DNA from: CAWBCR01 sp963787375
Lineage (GTDB): Bacteria; Chloroflexota; Anaerolineae; Aggregatilineales; UBA3940
NCBI GenBank assembly: GCA_963787375.1
Contig: CAWBCR010000031.1
Location: 124,001-188,000 of the forward strand
Reading direction: 5' to 3'
DNA: 64,000 nucleotides
A model generated the notes under the pieces. That model was not told the DNA's origin. It was given only the letters and a program-made list of their open reading frames with translations, and did no database searches. Below, piece by piece: positions 38,074 through 47,212 of this stretch; the stretch's first letter is position 1; each line of letters begins with the position of its first letter. Position numbers and translations under genes: made by a program.

Positions 38074-38638
38074 ATGACCACCCTGCACGACCTCACCCAC
38101 ACCATGCTGCGCGAGCTGGGCACGGCGTTGGACGGCGTCGACCCGGCTGACGCCGATACGCTGCGCGGACGAAATCCGGCAGGCGCGCCGCGTGTTTATC
38201 GCCGGGCGGGGCCGCACCGGGCTGATCATGCGCGGCTTCGCCATGCGGCTGATGCACCTGGGATTGGCCGCGCACGTCGTCGACGACGTGACGACGCCCG
38301 CCATCGCCCCCGGCGACCTGCTGATCGTCGGGTCCGGCTCAGGCCGAACCGAGTCGCTGGTCGGCGCGGCGGCGCGGGCGCAGTCGCTGGGCGCGCGGGT
38401 GGCGCTCGTCACCGCCGCCGCCGAGTCGCCCATCGGCGAGCGGGCCGCGTGCGTGCTGCACATAGCCGCGCCGACGCCCAAGAACGCGTCGCAGGGCGCG
38501 CCGACGTCCGTCCAGCCGATGGGCTCGCTGTTCGAGCAGGCGCTCGGCCTGCTGCTCGACGCGCTGATCATGCAGTTGATGGGCGAGATGGGCGTCGACG
38601 CGGCGGCGATGTTCGCCCGCCACGCCAACCTTGAATAA
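38074..38638 (+). CDS. SIS domain protein, 6-phospho-3-hexuloisomerase-like, one frameshift
   Basis: About 188 residues after removing one base near 38165. The SIS core is clear: VFIAGRGRTGLIMRGFAMRL, TTPAIAPGDLLIVGSGSGRT and the hexuloisomerase hallmark SVQPMGSLFEQALGLLLDAL. Such enzymes interconvert hexulose-6-phosphate and fructose-6-phosphate in formaldehyde fixation or pentose supply. No hexulose-phosphate synthase gene is near, so an aldose-ketose isomerase acting on amino-sugar products is also possible. It starts 8 bp after nagA, third in the operon. Confidence 0.8.
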
Positions 38639-38642
38639 CCAT

Positions 38643-38672
38643 TCACCGCAAAGACGCCAAGGGCGCAAAGGG
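38643..38672. repeat. dispersed CCGCAAAG-type repeat, half unit
   Basis: TTCACCGCAAAGACGCCAAG and the following GGCGCAAAGGG match one arm of the larger inverted repeats at 57446 and 63471. The rest of this 240-bp gap up to 38878 shows no gene; AAGGAG near 38867 is the ribosome site of the next gene. Confidence 0.7.
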
Positions 38673-38878
38673 AAGAAAGAGACCGGGATTTCCGCCCCGG
38701 TATGGCGAAATTCGGGTCTACAGGTCGATTTCCGCAAAGGGCCGTTCGTGTGGTACACTCTGGGCCAGAAGGGCCCTCCCATACCCGCGTGTACACTGCA
38801 ATCAGCGGGCCTGCTCCAGCGAAGCAAGCCGCAGCGCCAGCCTGAGCCTGAAGGGGGAGTCCGGTCAAGGAGTGGTTC

Positions 38879-40037
38879 ATGGGCAACCCGATCACGCTTG
38901 GCACGGCTGTCGCGCAGCCGGGAACCATTCAATACGGGCAGTGGGATGGCTTTAAGCATCCAACCGGGCAGACCGAGTTTCTGCCGGTGATCATCGCGCA
39001 GGGCAGCACCGAAGGTCCCTGTATCTGGTTAACAGCCGGCATTCACGGCCCGGAGCACACCGGTCCGGTGGTGCTGTATCGCCTGCTGACCCCCGATCTG
39101 GTCGACCACCTGCGCGGGACGATTATCGTCATCCCGGCGCTCAGCCCGGTCGGGCTGCGCACCATGTCCTACGAGCCCTACCACGCACCCGAAAACCCCA
39201 ACCGCATGTGGCCCGACGGTCGCCCGCCGAAAGCCATCGGCCCGGAAAAGCGCCCGCCGCACTCGCTGGAGCGCGCCTTTGCGCGCCTGTTCGACTCCAT
39301 CCTCGAAACTGCCGACTACCTGATCGACTACCACAACGCGTGGACCGGCTCGCTGACCTTCGCCTTCCGCGACCGCGTGCTGTACCGCCCCGGCGACGAC
39401 CCGCAGCGTAGCCGCGCGGAGGCCGAGAAGCTGGCGAGCGTTCAGGAAGAGATGCTGGCCGCTTACGGCCACACCGTCGTGACCGACCTGCCTGCCCCGG
39501 AATACGTCGAGGAAAAGATGCACCGCTCGACCTCCGGCGCGGCGCTGATGGTCGGGCCGCATCCCGGCCATCACGGTTGAGCTGGGCACCGGCGAGGTGC
39601 CCGAACCGGCCATCGTCGAGGCTGCCGCCGCCGGAACGCGCAACGTGCTGCGCTGGGCGGGGATGCTCGACGGCCCGGCGGAGCCGATTGAGGGTGTCGA
39701 CATTCCCCGGCCCGGCTACCGCGTGCGCTGGACGGGCGCGGTGCGCGTCGAGCAGGCGTGTGTCGTGCTGCACCTTGTCCAGCCCGGCGACATCGTCCGC
39801 GCCGGCGATCCACTGTGCGAGACTCGCGACGTGTGGGGCCGTCCGGTTGGTGAGGGCGTGCTGCGCGCCGCGCATGACGGGTTCGTCATCGGCCACGAGC
39901 ACGGCATCTATCATTACCCCGGCGACACCGTCGTCTATATTGCCATTCCCGACGACGCGCCGGTGGTTGCCCCCTACCCGGACGATTATTTCGAAGAGAA
40001 ACCCGCCAAGGCCGAAAGCCCTCTGCCATCCGGCTGA
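38879..40037 (+). CDS. succinylglutamate desuccinylase/aspartoacylase family hydrolase, one frameshift
   Basis: About 386 residues when frames are joined near 39570. Zinc ligands appear in AGIHGPEHTG (His56, Glu59), the HxxE signature of M14-like AstE/AspA enzymes, with the third ligand His in LIDYHNAW near 148. The second half has RIPAITVELGTG and a beta-barrel, biotinyl-like C-terminal domain (VLHLVQPGDIVRAGDPLCE, GFVIGHEHGIYHYPGD). The family hydrolyses N-acyl amino acids or related amides. Ribosome site AAGGAG precedes ATG 38879. It opens a run of amide- and peptide-cleaving enzymes. Confidence 0.85.
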
Positions 40038-40140
40038 TTCTGCCGTGATGATTCTCAGGGAGTCGCTGGGGCGAACACGGCAGAACCGAGCAGTGTCCGC
40101 CCCGTTTTTTGATCCGTTCCCAGAAGAGAAGTGGTGACAT

Positions 40141-41220
40141 ATGACTCGCAGTGAACCAATCAAGATGGTCAAAGTCAGCGGCACCCACCGCGAGATGGGC
40201 CGCCAGGTCGGTGAAGCGTGCGGGGAAGAAATCCACCGCATGCTGTCGGTCTACAAAGACAGCTTCCAATCGTCCTTCGACCAGCTCCGGCTGGAGTGGG
40301 ACGAGGCCGTCTTGCAGGCCAACAAGTACTACCCCTTTGCGCAGGAGCACATGCCGCAGTATATCGACGAGCTGGACGGCATGGCCGAAGCTGCCGGGGT
40401 CGAGTTCGACGACCTGATGGTCCTCAACTGCACCGAGGCGATCATGTCGGATGCGCTGTACCTGGGCTGCACCAGCATCGCCGTCTCCGGCGAGCGCACC
40501 GCGACCGGCCACGTGCTGGTCGGCCACAACGAGGACTGGCTGCCCGAAGACGAGGTGAACGCCTACCTGATCCACGCCAAACCGGAAGGCGAGCCACCTT
40601 ACCTGGCGATGACCTACGGCGGCCTGCTGCCCAATATCGGCTTTAACGCGGCGGGCATCGCCCAGTGCTGCGATTCGGTCTACCCGGATGATGTACGCGT
40701 CGGGATCCCGCGCATCTTCGTGTCACGGGCGGTGCTGGGCGCTGACCGGCTGTCGGAGGCGATACGGGGCGTGCTGCACCGCCAGCGCGCGGCAGGCTAC
40801 AACCACCTGATCGCGCATTCGAGCGGCGAGCTGTACAACATCGAAGTCTCGGCGCTGCACTTCGCCACGATCTACGGCATGGAGGGGATGCTGGCCCACA
40901 CCAACAACTACCTCACCCGCCGCATGAAGCAGTACGAGAACAGCACCGAGGACCTGATCAGCGCGCGGGTGCGCGTCAACCGCGCCACCCGGCTGGTGCG
41001 CCACACCCGCCAGCACACCGCCGACTCGTTTAAGACGATCCTCAGCGACCACGTCAACTTCCCCAACAGCATCTGCAATCACATCGACAAGGTGGACAAC
41101 CCGCTCGACCGCCAGAAGACCATCGTCTCGATGATCATGGACCTGACTTCCCTGGAGCTGCACGCCTGCTGGGGCAACCCCTGCGAATCGCCCTACCACA
41201 CCTATAAGCTGGAGGTCTAG
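40141..41220 (+). CDS. C45 family acyltransferase/peptidase (penicillin acyltransferase-like)
   Basis: 359 residues. The motif YLGCTSIAV places the autocatalytic N-terminal nucleophile at Cys110; Ntn hydrolases of this family cleave themselves before that residue. GHNEDW (near 128), YGGLLPNIGFNAAG and AHTNNYL fit acyl-CoA:6-aminopenicillanate acyltransferase relatives, which act on amide bonds of small acylated molecules or peptides. There is no signal peptide. The substrate is unknown. It is 2 bp upstream of the S9 peptidase gene and clearly co-transcribed with it. Confidence 0.9.
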   Translation: MTRSEPIKMVKVSGTHREMGRQVGEACGEEIHRMLSVYKDSFQSSFDQLRLEWDEAVLQANKYYPFAQEHMPQYIDELDGMAEAAGVEFDDLMVLNCTEAIMSDALYLGCTSIAVSGERTATGHVLVGHNEDWLPEDEVNAYLIHAKPEGEPPYLAMTYGGLLPNIGFNAAGIAQCCDSVYPDDVRVGIPRIFVSRAVLGADRLSEAIRGVLHRQRAAGYNHLIAHSSGELYNIEVSALHFATIYGMEGMLAHTNNYLTRRMKQYENSTEDLISARVRVNRATRLVRHTRQHTADSFKTILSDHVNFPNSICNHIDKVDNPLDRQKTIVSMIMDLTSLELHACWGNPCESPYHTYKLEV

Positions 41221-41222
41221 CC

Positions 41223-43101
41223 ATGCCCGGAGATCCGCGCGAACAGCTCAACGAGAAGTATGAGCGCAACGGCTGGCCCGCCGAGGCGCGCCCCGACCTG
41301 ACCCCGCCCGACGGCTGGAGCATCCCGCTGATCATGTCGGTGCGGCGGCCCCGCTCGCACGTCCCCTCGCGTGATGGCCGTTTCGTGGCCTTCTACTGGG
41401 ACCTGGACGACGCCTCAGACCTGTACGTGCTGCCCACCACCGGCGGCTGGTCGTCCCGTATTACCTTCGACCGCGATCCCGCCCCCTTCTGGTTCGACGA
41501 CCCGCCGCAGTGGTCGCCGGATGGGCAGTGGCTGGCCTTCACCAACCAGGGACACGTGTGGGTAGTCCCCACGCCCAACGCGCACTTCAGCGCACCGCCC
41601 GGACGGCTGCCGTGGAAGGTGACCGACTTCACCACCGGGGCCGATACGCCGCGCTGGATGCCCGAACTCGAACGGCTTGCTGATCACCGTCTACCGCGAG
41701 CGCCGCACGCGCATCCTGCTCACCGACCGCGACGGGTCGTGGCCGCGCCAGATCAGCTGGGGCGATGGGCACGACCACAGCCCGGTCGCCTCGCCCGATG
41801 GCCGCTACGTGGCCTACATCCACCAGCCGCTGGACGACCTCAACCGCACCGACCTCATGCTGGCCGACCTCGCCAGCGGCGACGAGATATCGCTGTTGAG
41901 CGGCACGCCGTCGCGCCACAACTACGCGCCGAAGTGGTCGGCGGACAGCAAGCGCATCGCCTTCATCTCCGACCGGCCCGGCTTCTACGAGCTGTTTATG
42001 TTCGACGTGGAGACGCGGCAGGAGCGGCAGGTGACGCACGCCGGGCACGATCTGGGCGGCCTGTCGTGGTCGCCGGACGGCACGCGGCTGGCGTGCACCA
42101 TCAACCGCGCCGGCCAGATCGACCTGGCTACCATCGACGCAGCCAGCGGCGAGATATCCGACCTGCGTACCGCGTTCGGCGTCCACGCGCGCCCGCACTG
42201 GCTGCCGGATGGGCAGACGATCACCTTTGAGTACGAGGATTACTGCACCCCGCTCGACCTGTACCGCATCGACATCGACAGCAAGCAGGTCACGCAGTTG
42301 ACGTACAGCAACCCGCCCGCGCTGGCCGCTGTCGACATGGTCGCGCCGGAGCGGGTCAGCTATCAAAGCTTTGACGGGCTGGAGATACCGGCCTTCCTGT
42401 ACCGTCCCAAGAAGCCCAACGGCGCGGCGATCCTCTACCCGCACGGCGGCCCCACCGGCCAGTACGTGCCTGACTGGGACAGCGTGGCCCAGTATTTTGT
42501 CGCCAAGGGCTACACCTGGATATGCCCCAACTTTCGCGGCTCGACGGGTTATGGCGTCGACTTCACCCGCGCCAACTACGGCGTGTGGGGCATCGACGAT
42601 GCGCGGGACTGCATGGCCGGGGCCGACTACCTGACCTCGCTGGGGATCGACCCGAACCGCATCGCCATCTTCGGCGCGAGCTATGGCAGCTACCTGGCCG
42701 TGTGCGCGCTGGCCAACGATCCCAAGGACCGTTTCGCGTGCGGGGTCGGCAAGTACGGCGACTCCGACATCCTGACGTCGTGGGCGCAGGCCAGCCAGGG
42801 CGCGCGCGAGGACCTTGAGCGCATGATGCACCACCCGTCGCAGAACCGTGAGGCTTACCGGCTCGGATCGCCGGTGTGGAACGTGGCTAACATCCGCAAG
42901 CCGCTGCTGATCGTGCACGGCCTGCACGATCCCATCGTCCACCCGCTGCAATCCGAGGAGCTGATCGAGGCGCTGCGCCGCGAGCGCAAGACTTACGAAT
43001 ACGTGACCTACGGCGACGAGGGCCACGGCCTGCTGCGTCGCAGGAACCGCATCGACTTCCACCAGCGGCTGGAGCGGTTCCTGGACTGGTACCTGATCTG
43101 A
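41223..43101 (+). CDS. S9 family prolyl oligopeptidase-type peptidase, one frameshift
   Basis: About 626 residues. The N-terminal half is a beta-propeller with TolB-like blades (PQWSPDGQWLAFT, WSADSKRIAFISDRPG, LSWSPDGTRLACT). The C-terminal alpha/beta hydrolase has the nucleophile elbow GASYGSY, the Asp in VHGLHDPIV and the His in GDEGHGL. It cleaves short peptides in the cytosol, as there is no signal. A single indel near 41670 separates the first 150 residues from the rest; propeller sequence continues in the other frame (NGLLITVYRERRTRILLTD). Start ATG 41223 lies 2 bp after the C45 gene. Confidence 0.9.
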
Positions 43102-43154
43102 CGGGCCGGGTGTGATATAACATCCCTGATCCCACCTACCGGAAAGGATTGCCC

Positions 43155-44273
43155 ATGGCGAGCGTCATTTGCTACGAAGACCTGACCTGGCCCGACGTGC
43201 CGAAGCTCCCGCGCGACCTGCCGATGGTCCTGCCGCTGGGCGAGGGCTACGACCCGCAGGCTGTCGCCGCCGCGCTGGGCGCGGACACGATCTGCTGGCT
43301 GCCTGCGCTGCCCTACGGCTGGGCCGGCAGCGCCGTTGACGTGGGCGCGGACATGCTGCGCCGCGTCGTGGCGGGCGTGTTCAGCGCGCTGCACGACGAG
43401 GGCTTCACGCACCTGGTCGCCGCGCACGGCGGCGCGGAAAACCTCGACATGCTGGGCGTGCACCACCTGCGGCTTGCGCCCGCTAACCCGCCGCCCGCCG
43501 CGCGCGTCGCGGCCACACCGCAGCGCGTCATCCTGATCTCGACCGGCCACACCGAGCAGCACGGCTTCCACCTGCCGATGTGCGTCGACACGGTCATCAT
43601 CGACACGATCACGCGCGGCGTCGTCGCATGGATCCCCGGCGAGGCGGAGATGCTGCCCACGCTGCCCTACGGCGTCAGCACGCACCGCAACCAGTTCGCC
43701 GGGACGTTCAACCTGGGCGGGCGCGTCTACGAGGATTTCATGGGCGTGGTCATCGACCAGTTGGTGGCGCGCGGCGCGGACCGGATGTACCTGATGAGCG
43801 GCCACGGCGGCAACGGCTCGTTCCTGGTGAACATCGTCAAGTACGCCGGGGAGCGCCACCCCACGACCTTCATCGCGACCACCTGGCTGCACACCTCCGG
43901 GCGCATCGCCGCGCCGGTGCTGGAGGAGTATCGCCGCTCGCAGCGCGGCGGGATGGGCCACGCCGGGGAATTAGAGACGGCCTACATGCTGCACCTGCGC
44001 CCCGACCTGTGCCACATGGAGCGCGTCGTCGACGAGACGACGTATATCAGCACGCCCGGCTACTACATGGACTGGATCGAGGGCGGGGAGCTGGTCGCCA
44101 ACCCGCCGTGGACCGACGACACGGCGACCGGCGCGTACGGCGCGGGCAGCCTGGCGACCGCCGAAAATGGCGAACGCTGGCTTGAGGTGGCTATCGAGGA
44201 GAAGATCGCGCACGTGCGCGAGATCCACGAGCAGCAGAACCGGCGTCAGGCCAAGCGCGCAGCGCAGCAGTAG
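43155..44273 (+). CDS. creatininase family protein with internal duplication
   Basis: 372 residues from ATG 43155 (AAAGGA upstream). Residues 124-355 form a complete creatininase-type amidohydrolase with metal ligands in TGHTEQHGFHLP (Glu134, His136), CVDTVI (Asp145) and MSGHGGNGS (His217). Residues 22-105 repeat the same fold in reduced form: VLPLGEGYDPQ, GADTICW, LPALPYGWAG and AAHGGAENLD. That copy lacks the EQHG histidine. The family opens small cyclic or formyl amides. Such a pseudo-domain plus active-domain arrangement may serve dimer-like packing within one chain. It is the last plus-strand gene of the amide block. Confidence 0.85.
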   Translation: MASVICYEDLTWPDVPKLPRDLPMVLPLGEGYDPQAVAAALGADTICWLPALPYGWAGSAVDVGADMLRRVVAGVFSALHDEGFTHLVAAHGGAENLDMLGVHHLRLAPANPPPAARVAATPQRVILISTGHTEQHGFHLPMCVDTVIIDTITRGVVAWIPGEAEMLPTLPYGVSTHRNQFAGTFNLGGRVYEDFMGVVIDQLVARGADRMYLMSGHGGNGSFLVNIVKYAGERHPTTFIATTWLHTSGRIAAPVLEEYRRSQRGGMGHAGELETAYMLHLRPDLCHMERVVDETTYISTPGYYMDWIEGGELVANPPWTDDTATGAYGAGSLATAENGERWLEVAIEEKIAHVREIHEQQNRRQAKRAAQQ

Positions 44274-44291
44274 GCGCGGTGCGCGCCCTTT

Positions 44292-45077
44292 CTATTCCGC
44301 CGGTTTCTCGTCAAGGATCACCGGCTCGATAGACGCAACCTGCCTGAGCAGCGCCAGCGTCGCCGCGAGCACCCGCCGCTGCTGGGCGGCATCGCCGGGC
44401 TCGCCGAGCGTCGCGCCCCGGTTCAGCGAGGTGAACGTGGCGCGCGGCGGCAGGGTCAGCCGCGTGACGCCCCCGCGCCAGGTGGTCAGCGTGGTGGCGA
44501 TGCCATCCATTTCCAGCGCGCGTGCGATCAGTCCCACGGACTGCGAGCAGATCGGTCAGGCGGGGACGAGCAGCGCGGCCTGCGCGTGCAGGTCGCGGGC
44601 GGCCTCCCGGATGAGCGGGATCGTCTCGTCGACCACCCGCGCGGCATCCGGCTGGTAGCCCATGAAGCTGACGAACTGCTCTGCAATCTCGCCGATTGAA
44701 CCCTCGTGGGCCATGTCCTCCAGGTGACGCAGCGGCACCAGCACCTGCCGGTCGGCGTCGACCGCCGCGTGATCGTAATGGGTGTGGGAAAAGGCCAGCC
44801 CGTCGAGCGGTGTTGAAGACGGGATCAGGCGGACCGAGTAGTCGCCGAGCGGGTTGGGCGCGTCGAAAGGCGGCTGCTGGCCGGGCAGGTAGGCCCCCGC
44901 CGAGGAGATCAGCAGCAGGCGGCTCGCTGCCGGGTCGACGCCCGGCCCGGCGACCGGCTGTGTGTTCGTCGGGCGGTTGTAGAGCTTCCAGTCGAAGTCG
45001 CCGGTCTGCTCAAAGTGGGCCAGCCACCCGGCGCGGAACGTCGCCAGCCATTTCTCACGGTTTTCGAGGATTTCCAT
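44292..45077 (-). CDS. PrdB/GrdB-family reductase-like protein, putative selenoprotein (in-frame UGA)
   Basis: 261 residues if UGA at 44558-44556 is read as selenocysteine 174. The first part (NREKWLATFRAGWLAHFEQTGDFDWKLYN-type start, then SAGAYLPGQQPP and FSHTHYDH) fits the glycine/sarcosine/betaine/D-proline reductase selenoprotein B family. The frame continues without a break across the UGA as LLVPA-U-PICSQSVGLIARALE, which is the family's conserved redox position, occupied by Cys or Sec. After it the protein runs on to VILDEKPAE. The ATG at 45077 has GGGAG upstream. A possible bacterial SECIS hairpin follows the UGA. The alternative is a nonsense mutation or a base error at a Cys codon. 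Selenocysteine genes are not in the window. Confidence 0.7.
44525..44555 (-). promoter_or_regulatory. candidate bacterial SECIS element
   Basis: Directly after the UGA, CGATC (44554-44550) can pair with GATCG (44529-44525), and AGTC (44542-44539) with GACT (44533-44530). A 7-nt bulge lies on the 5' side and the apical loop is CGTGG with G at its second position. The loop begins 17 nt after the UGA, within the range known for bacterial SECIS. Confidence 0.4.
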
Positions 45078-45160
45078 ACAGGCTCCCGTCATCCACAGCG
45101 ATCACACTTCTCCTGACGCGCTGTGAGCCGCTGCGGATTACGCCGTCAGGCAAATGATAA

Positions 45161-45181
45161 GGGCGAGGCAGTGCCTCGCCC
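45161..45181 (-). terminator. terminator of the oligopeptide transporter operon
   Basis: GGGCGAGGC (45161-45169) pairs with GCCTCGCCC (45173-45181). On the minus strand TTATCATTTG follows. It lies about 20 bp after the last transporter gene and separates it from the PrdB-like gene. Confidence 0.7.
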
Positions 45182-45203
45182 CTGAGATGGAGTCGCTGAT
45201 CGT

Positions 45204-46211
45204 CTACGCGTCCGGCACCATCTTCGGCTCGACCTCGTGGCAGGCGACCCAGTGCCCCTCGCCGACCTCGCGCCAGGCAGGCACGATACGCTTGCAATGC
45301 TCCTGCGCGACCGGGCAGCGGGTGTGGAAGCGGCAGCCGGGCGGCAGGTCGATGGAGCTGGGCACGTCGCCGGTCAGGATGACGCGCTGCCGCTCGCGCT
45401 CGCGGGCCGGGTCGGGGACGGGCACCGCCGAGAGCAGCGCCTGCGTGTAGGGGTGCAGCGGGTTCTCGTACAGCTCGTCGCACTGCGCCAGCTCGACCAT
45501 CACGCCCAGGTACATCACCGCCACGCGGTCGCAGATGTGGCGCACCATCGCCAGGTCGTGCGCGATGAACAGGTAGGTCAGCCCAAAGCGGTCCTGCAAA
45601 TCCTCCAGCAGGTTGACGATCTGCGCCTGGATCGATACGTCCAGCGCGGAGATCGGCTCGTCGCACACGATGAAGGCCGGGTCGGAAGCCAGCGCCCGCG
45701 CCACGCCAATGCGCTGCCGCTGCCCGCCGGAGAACTCGTGCGGGAAGCGGTTGGTGTAGCGTGAGCTCAGGCCCACCAGCTCCAGCAACTCTTTGACGCG
45801 ATCCTGCCGCTCCGCATCGCTGTCGAGCAGGTGGTGCACGCGCAGCGGCTCGCCGACAATCGAGCTGACCGTCCAGCGCGGGTTCAGCGAGGCGAACGGG
45901 TCCTGAAAGATCATCTGCGCCTTGCGGCGGATGGCCAGCAGCTTCGCGCCCCTGGCGGTGCGGATGTCGTCGCCTTCGATCTCGATCTGACCGTCGGTGG
46001 CCGGGTACAGTCCCAGCAGCGTGCGGCCCGCGGTCGTCTTGCCGCAGCCGCTCTCGCCGACCAGACCCAGCGTCTCGCCCTGCGCGATGTCAAACGACAG
46101 GCCGTCGACGGCCCGCACGTTGCCCACCGTGCGCTGGATGACGATCCCGCGCGTGACGGGGAAATACTTTTTCAGGTTGCGCACGCGTACCAGCGGTGCC
46201 GCTTCGCTCAT
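45204..46211 (-). CDS. oligopeptide/dipeptide ABC transporter ATP-binding protein (OppF/DppF type)
   Basis: 335 residues. Walker A is GESGCGKTT near 54, the ABC signature is FSGGQRQRIGVARAL near 164, Walker B is FIVCDEPISALD, and the H-loop is in LFIAHDLAMVRHIC. The C-terminal oligopeptide extension with CRFHTRCPVAQEHC provides the cysteines of the family's iron-sulfur or zinc-like site. It powers uptake together with the OppD-type partner, with which it overlaps by 4 nt (ATGA). It is the last gene of the five-gene transporter operon. Confidence 0.94.
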   Translation of the reverse strand: MSEAAPLVRVRNLKKYFPVTRGIVIQRTVGNVRAVDGLSFDIAQGETLGLVGESGCGKTTAGRTLLGLYPATDGQIEIEGDDIRTARGAKLLAIRRKAQMIFQDPFASLNPRWTVSSIVGEPLRVHHLLDSDAERQDRVKELLELVGLSSRYTNRFPHEFSGGQRQRIGVARALASDPAFIVCDEPISALDVSIQAQIVNLLEDLQDRFGLTYLFIAHDLAMVRHICDRVAVMYLGVMVELAQCDELYENPLHPYTQALLSAVPVPDPARERERQRVILTGDVPSSIDLPPGCRFHTRCPVAQEHCKRIVPAWREVGEGHWVACHEVEPKMVPDA

Positions 46212-47197
46212 CGCAGGTCTCCTGTCTTCACGTCTACCCAGCAGGCGATGGTGTGCCCCGCCCCAACCGCTCGCAGCGCGGGGTTCTCTGTCCGGCAGCG
46301 CTCGCGGACGAAATCGCAGCGCGCGGCGAACGGGCAGCCCGGCGGCTCAACGAGCATGCTGGGCGGCGCGCCGGGGATCGACTTGAGCCGCTCCTGTCCG
46401 CGCCGCCGGTCGGCGCGGGGCAGCGCCTGCAGCAGCGCCAGCGTGTAAGGGTGGCGCGGATTGCCGTACAGGTCGTCAACGCCGGCCTCCTCGACGATGT
46501 AACCGGCGTACATGACCATCACGCGCTCCGCCAGCCCGGCCACCACGCCCAGGTCGTGCGTGATCCAGATGATGGCCATGCCCAACTGATTGCGCATCCG
46601 GGTGACCAGCTCCATGATCTGCGCCTGGATCGTCACGTCCAGCGCGGTCGTCGGCTCGTCGGCGATGAGCAGGCTCGGCGCGCAGGCCAGCGCCATGGCG
46701 ATCATCACTCGCTGGCGCATCCCGCCCGAAAACTGGTGAGGATAGTCGCCCAGGTGGCGGGCCGGCTCAGACAGTCCGACCATCTCCAGCAGCTCGACGG
46801 CCCGCGCCTCGGCCTGCGTCTGGTCCATCCCCATGTGCACGCGCAGTGACTCGGTGATCTGCCGCCCGATAGTCAGCACCGGGTTGAGCGAGGTCATCGG
46901 GTCCTGAAAGACCATCGCGATCTCTTTGCCGCGCACCGCCTCCAGGTCGGAGTCGAGCATGGTGATCAGGTCACCGCCGCGCCACACGGCCCGGCCGCTG
47001 AGGATCTCGCCGGGCGGGATGGGGATCAGGCGCAGCATTGACATCATGCTCACCGACTTGCCGCAGCCGCTCTCGCCGACCACGGCCAGCGTCTCGCCCT
47101 CCCCGATGTGATACGAGATGCCGTTCACCGCGCGGACGGTCCCTTCGGGCGTGTGGAAGTGCACTTTGAGGCTGTCGACTTCTAACAGGGTTGCCAT
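46208..47197 (-). CDS. oligopeptide/dipeptide ABC transporter ATP-binding protein (OppD/DppD type)
   Basis: 329 residues. Walker A GESGCGKSV near 41, signature FSGGMRQRVMIAMAL near 156, Walker B LLIADEPTTALD, and H-loop IIWITHDLGVVAG. The C-terminal Cys-rich extension (GCPFAARCDFVRERC) is present. It forms the ATPase heterodimer with the downstream gene product at the cytoplasmic membrane. It begins about 15 bp after the permease gene on the same strand, and the frame is intact. Confidence 0.94.
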   Translation of the reverse strand: MATLLEVDSLKVHFHTPEGTVRAVNGISYHIGEGETLAVVGESGCGKSVSMMSMLRLIPIPPGEILSGRAVWRGGDLITMLDSDLEAVRGKEIAMVFQDPMTSLNPVLTIGRQITESLRVHMGMDQTQAEARAVELLEMVGLSEPARHLGDYPHQFSGGMRQRVMIAMALACAPSLLIADEPTTALDVTIQAQIMELVTRMRNQLGMAIIWITHDLGVVAGLAERVMVMYAGYIVEEAGVDDLYGNPRHPYTLALLQALPRADRRRGQERLKSIPGAPPSMLVEPPGCPFAARCDFVRERCRTENPALRAVGAGHTIACWVDVKTGDLR

Positions 47198-47212
47198 CGT
47201 TCTCCCCAGGGG

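Noticed and set aside
44292..44537. A separate small gene with a GTG start downstream of the PrdB-like frame
   Set aside because: It lies in the same frame, 18 nt after the UGA, has no ribosome site, and continues the family sequence. UGA read-through explains it better.
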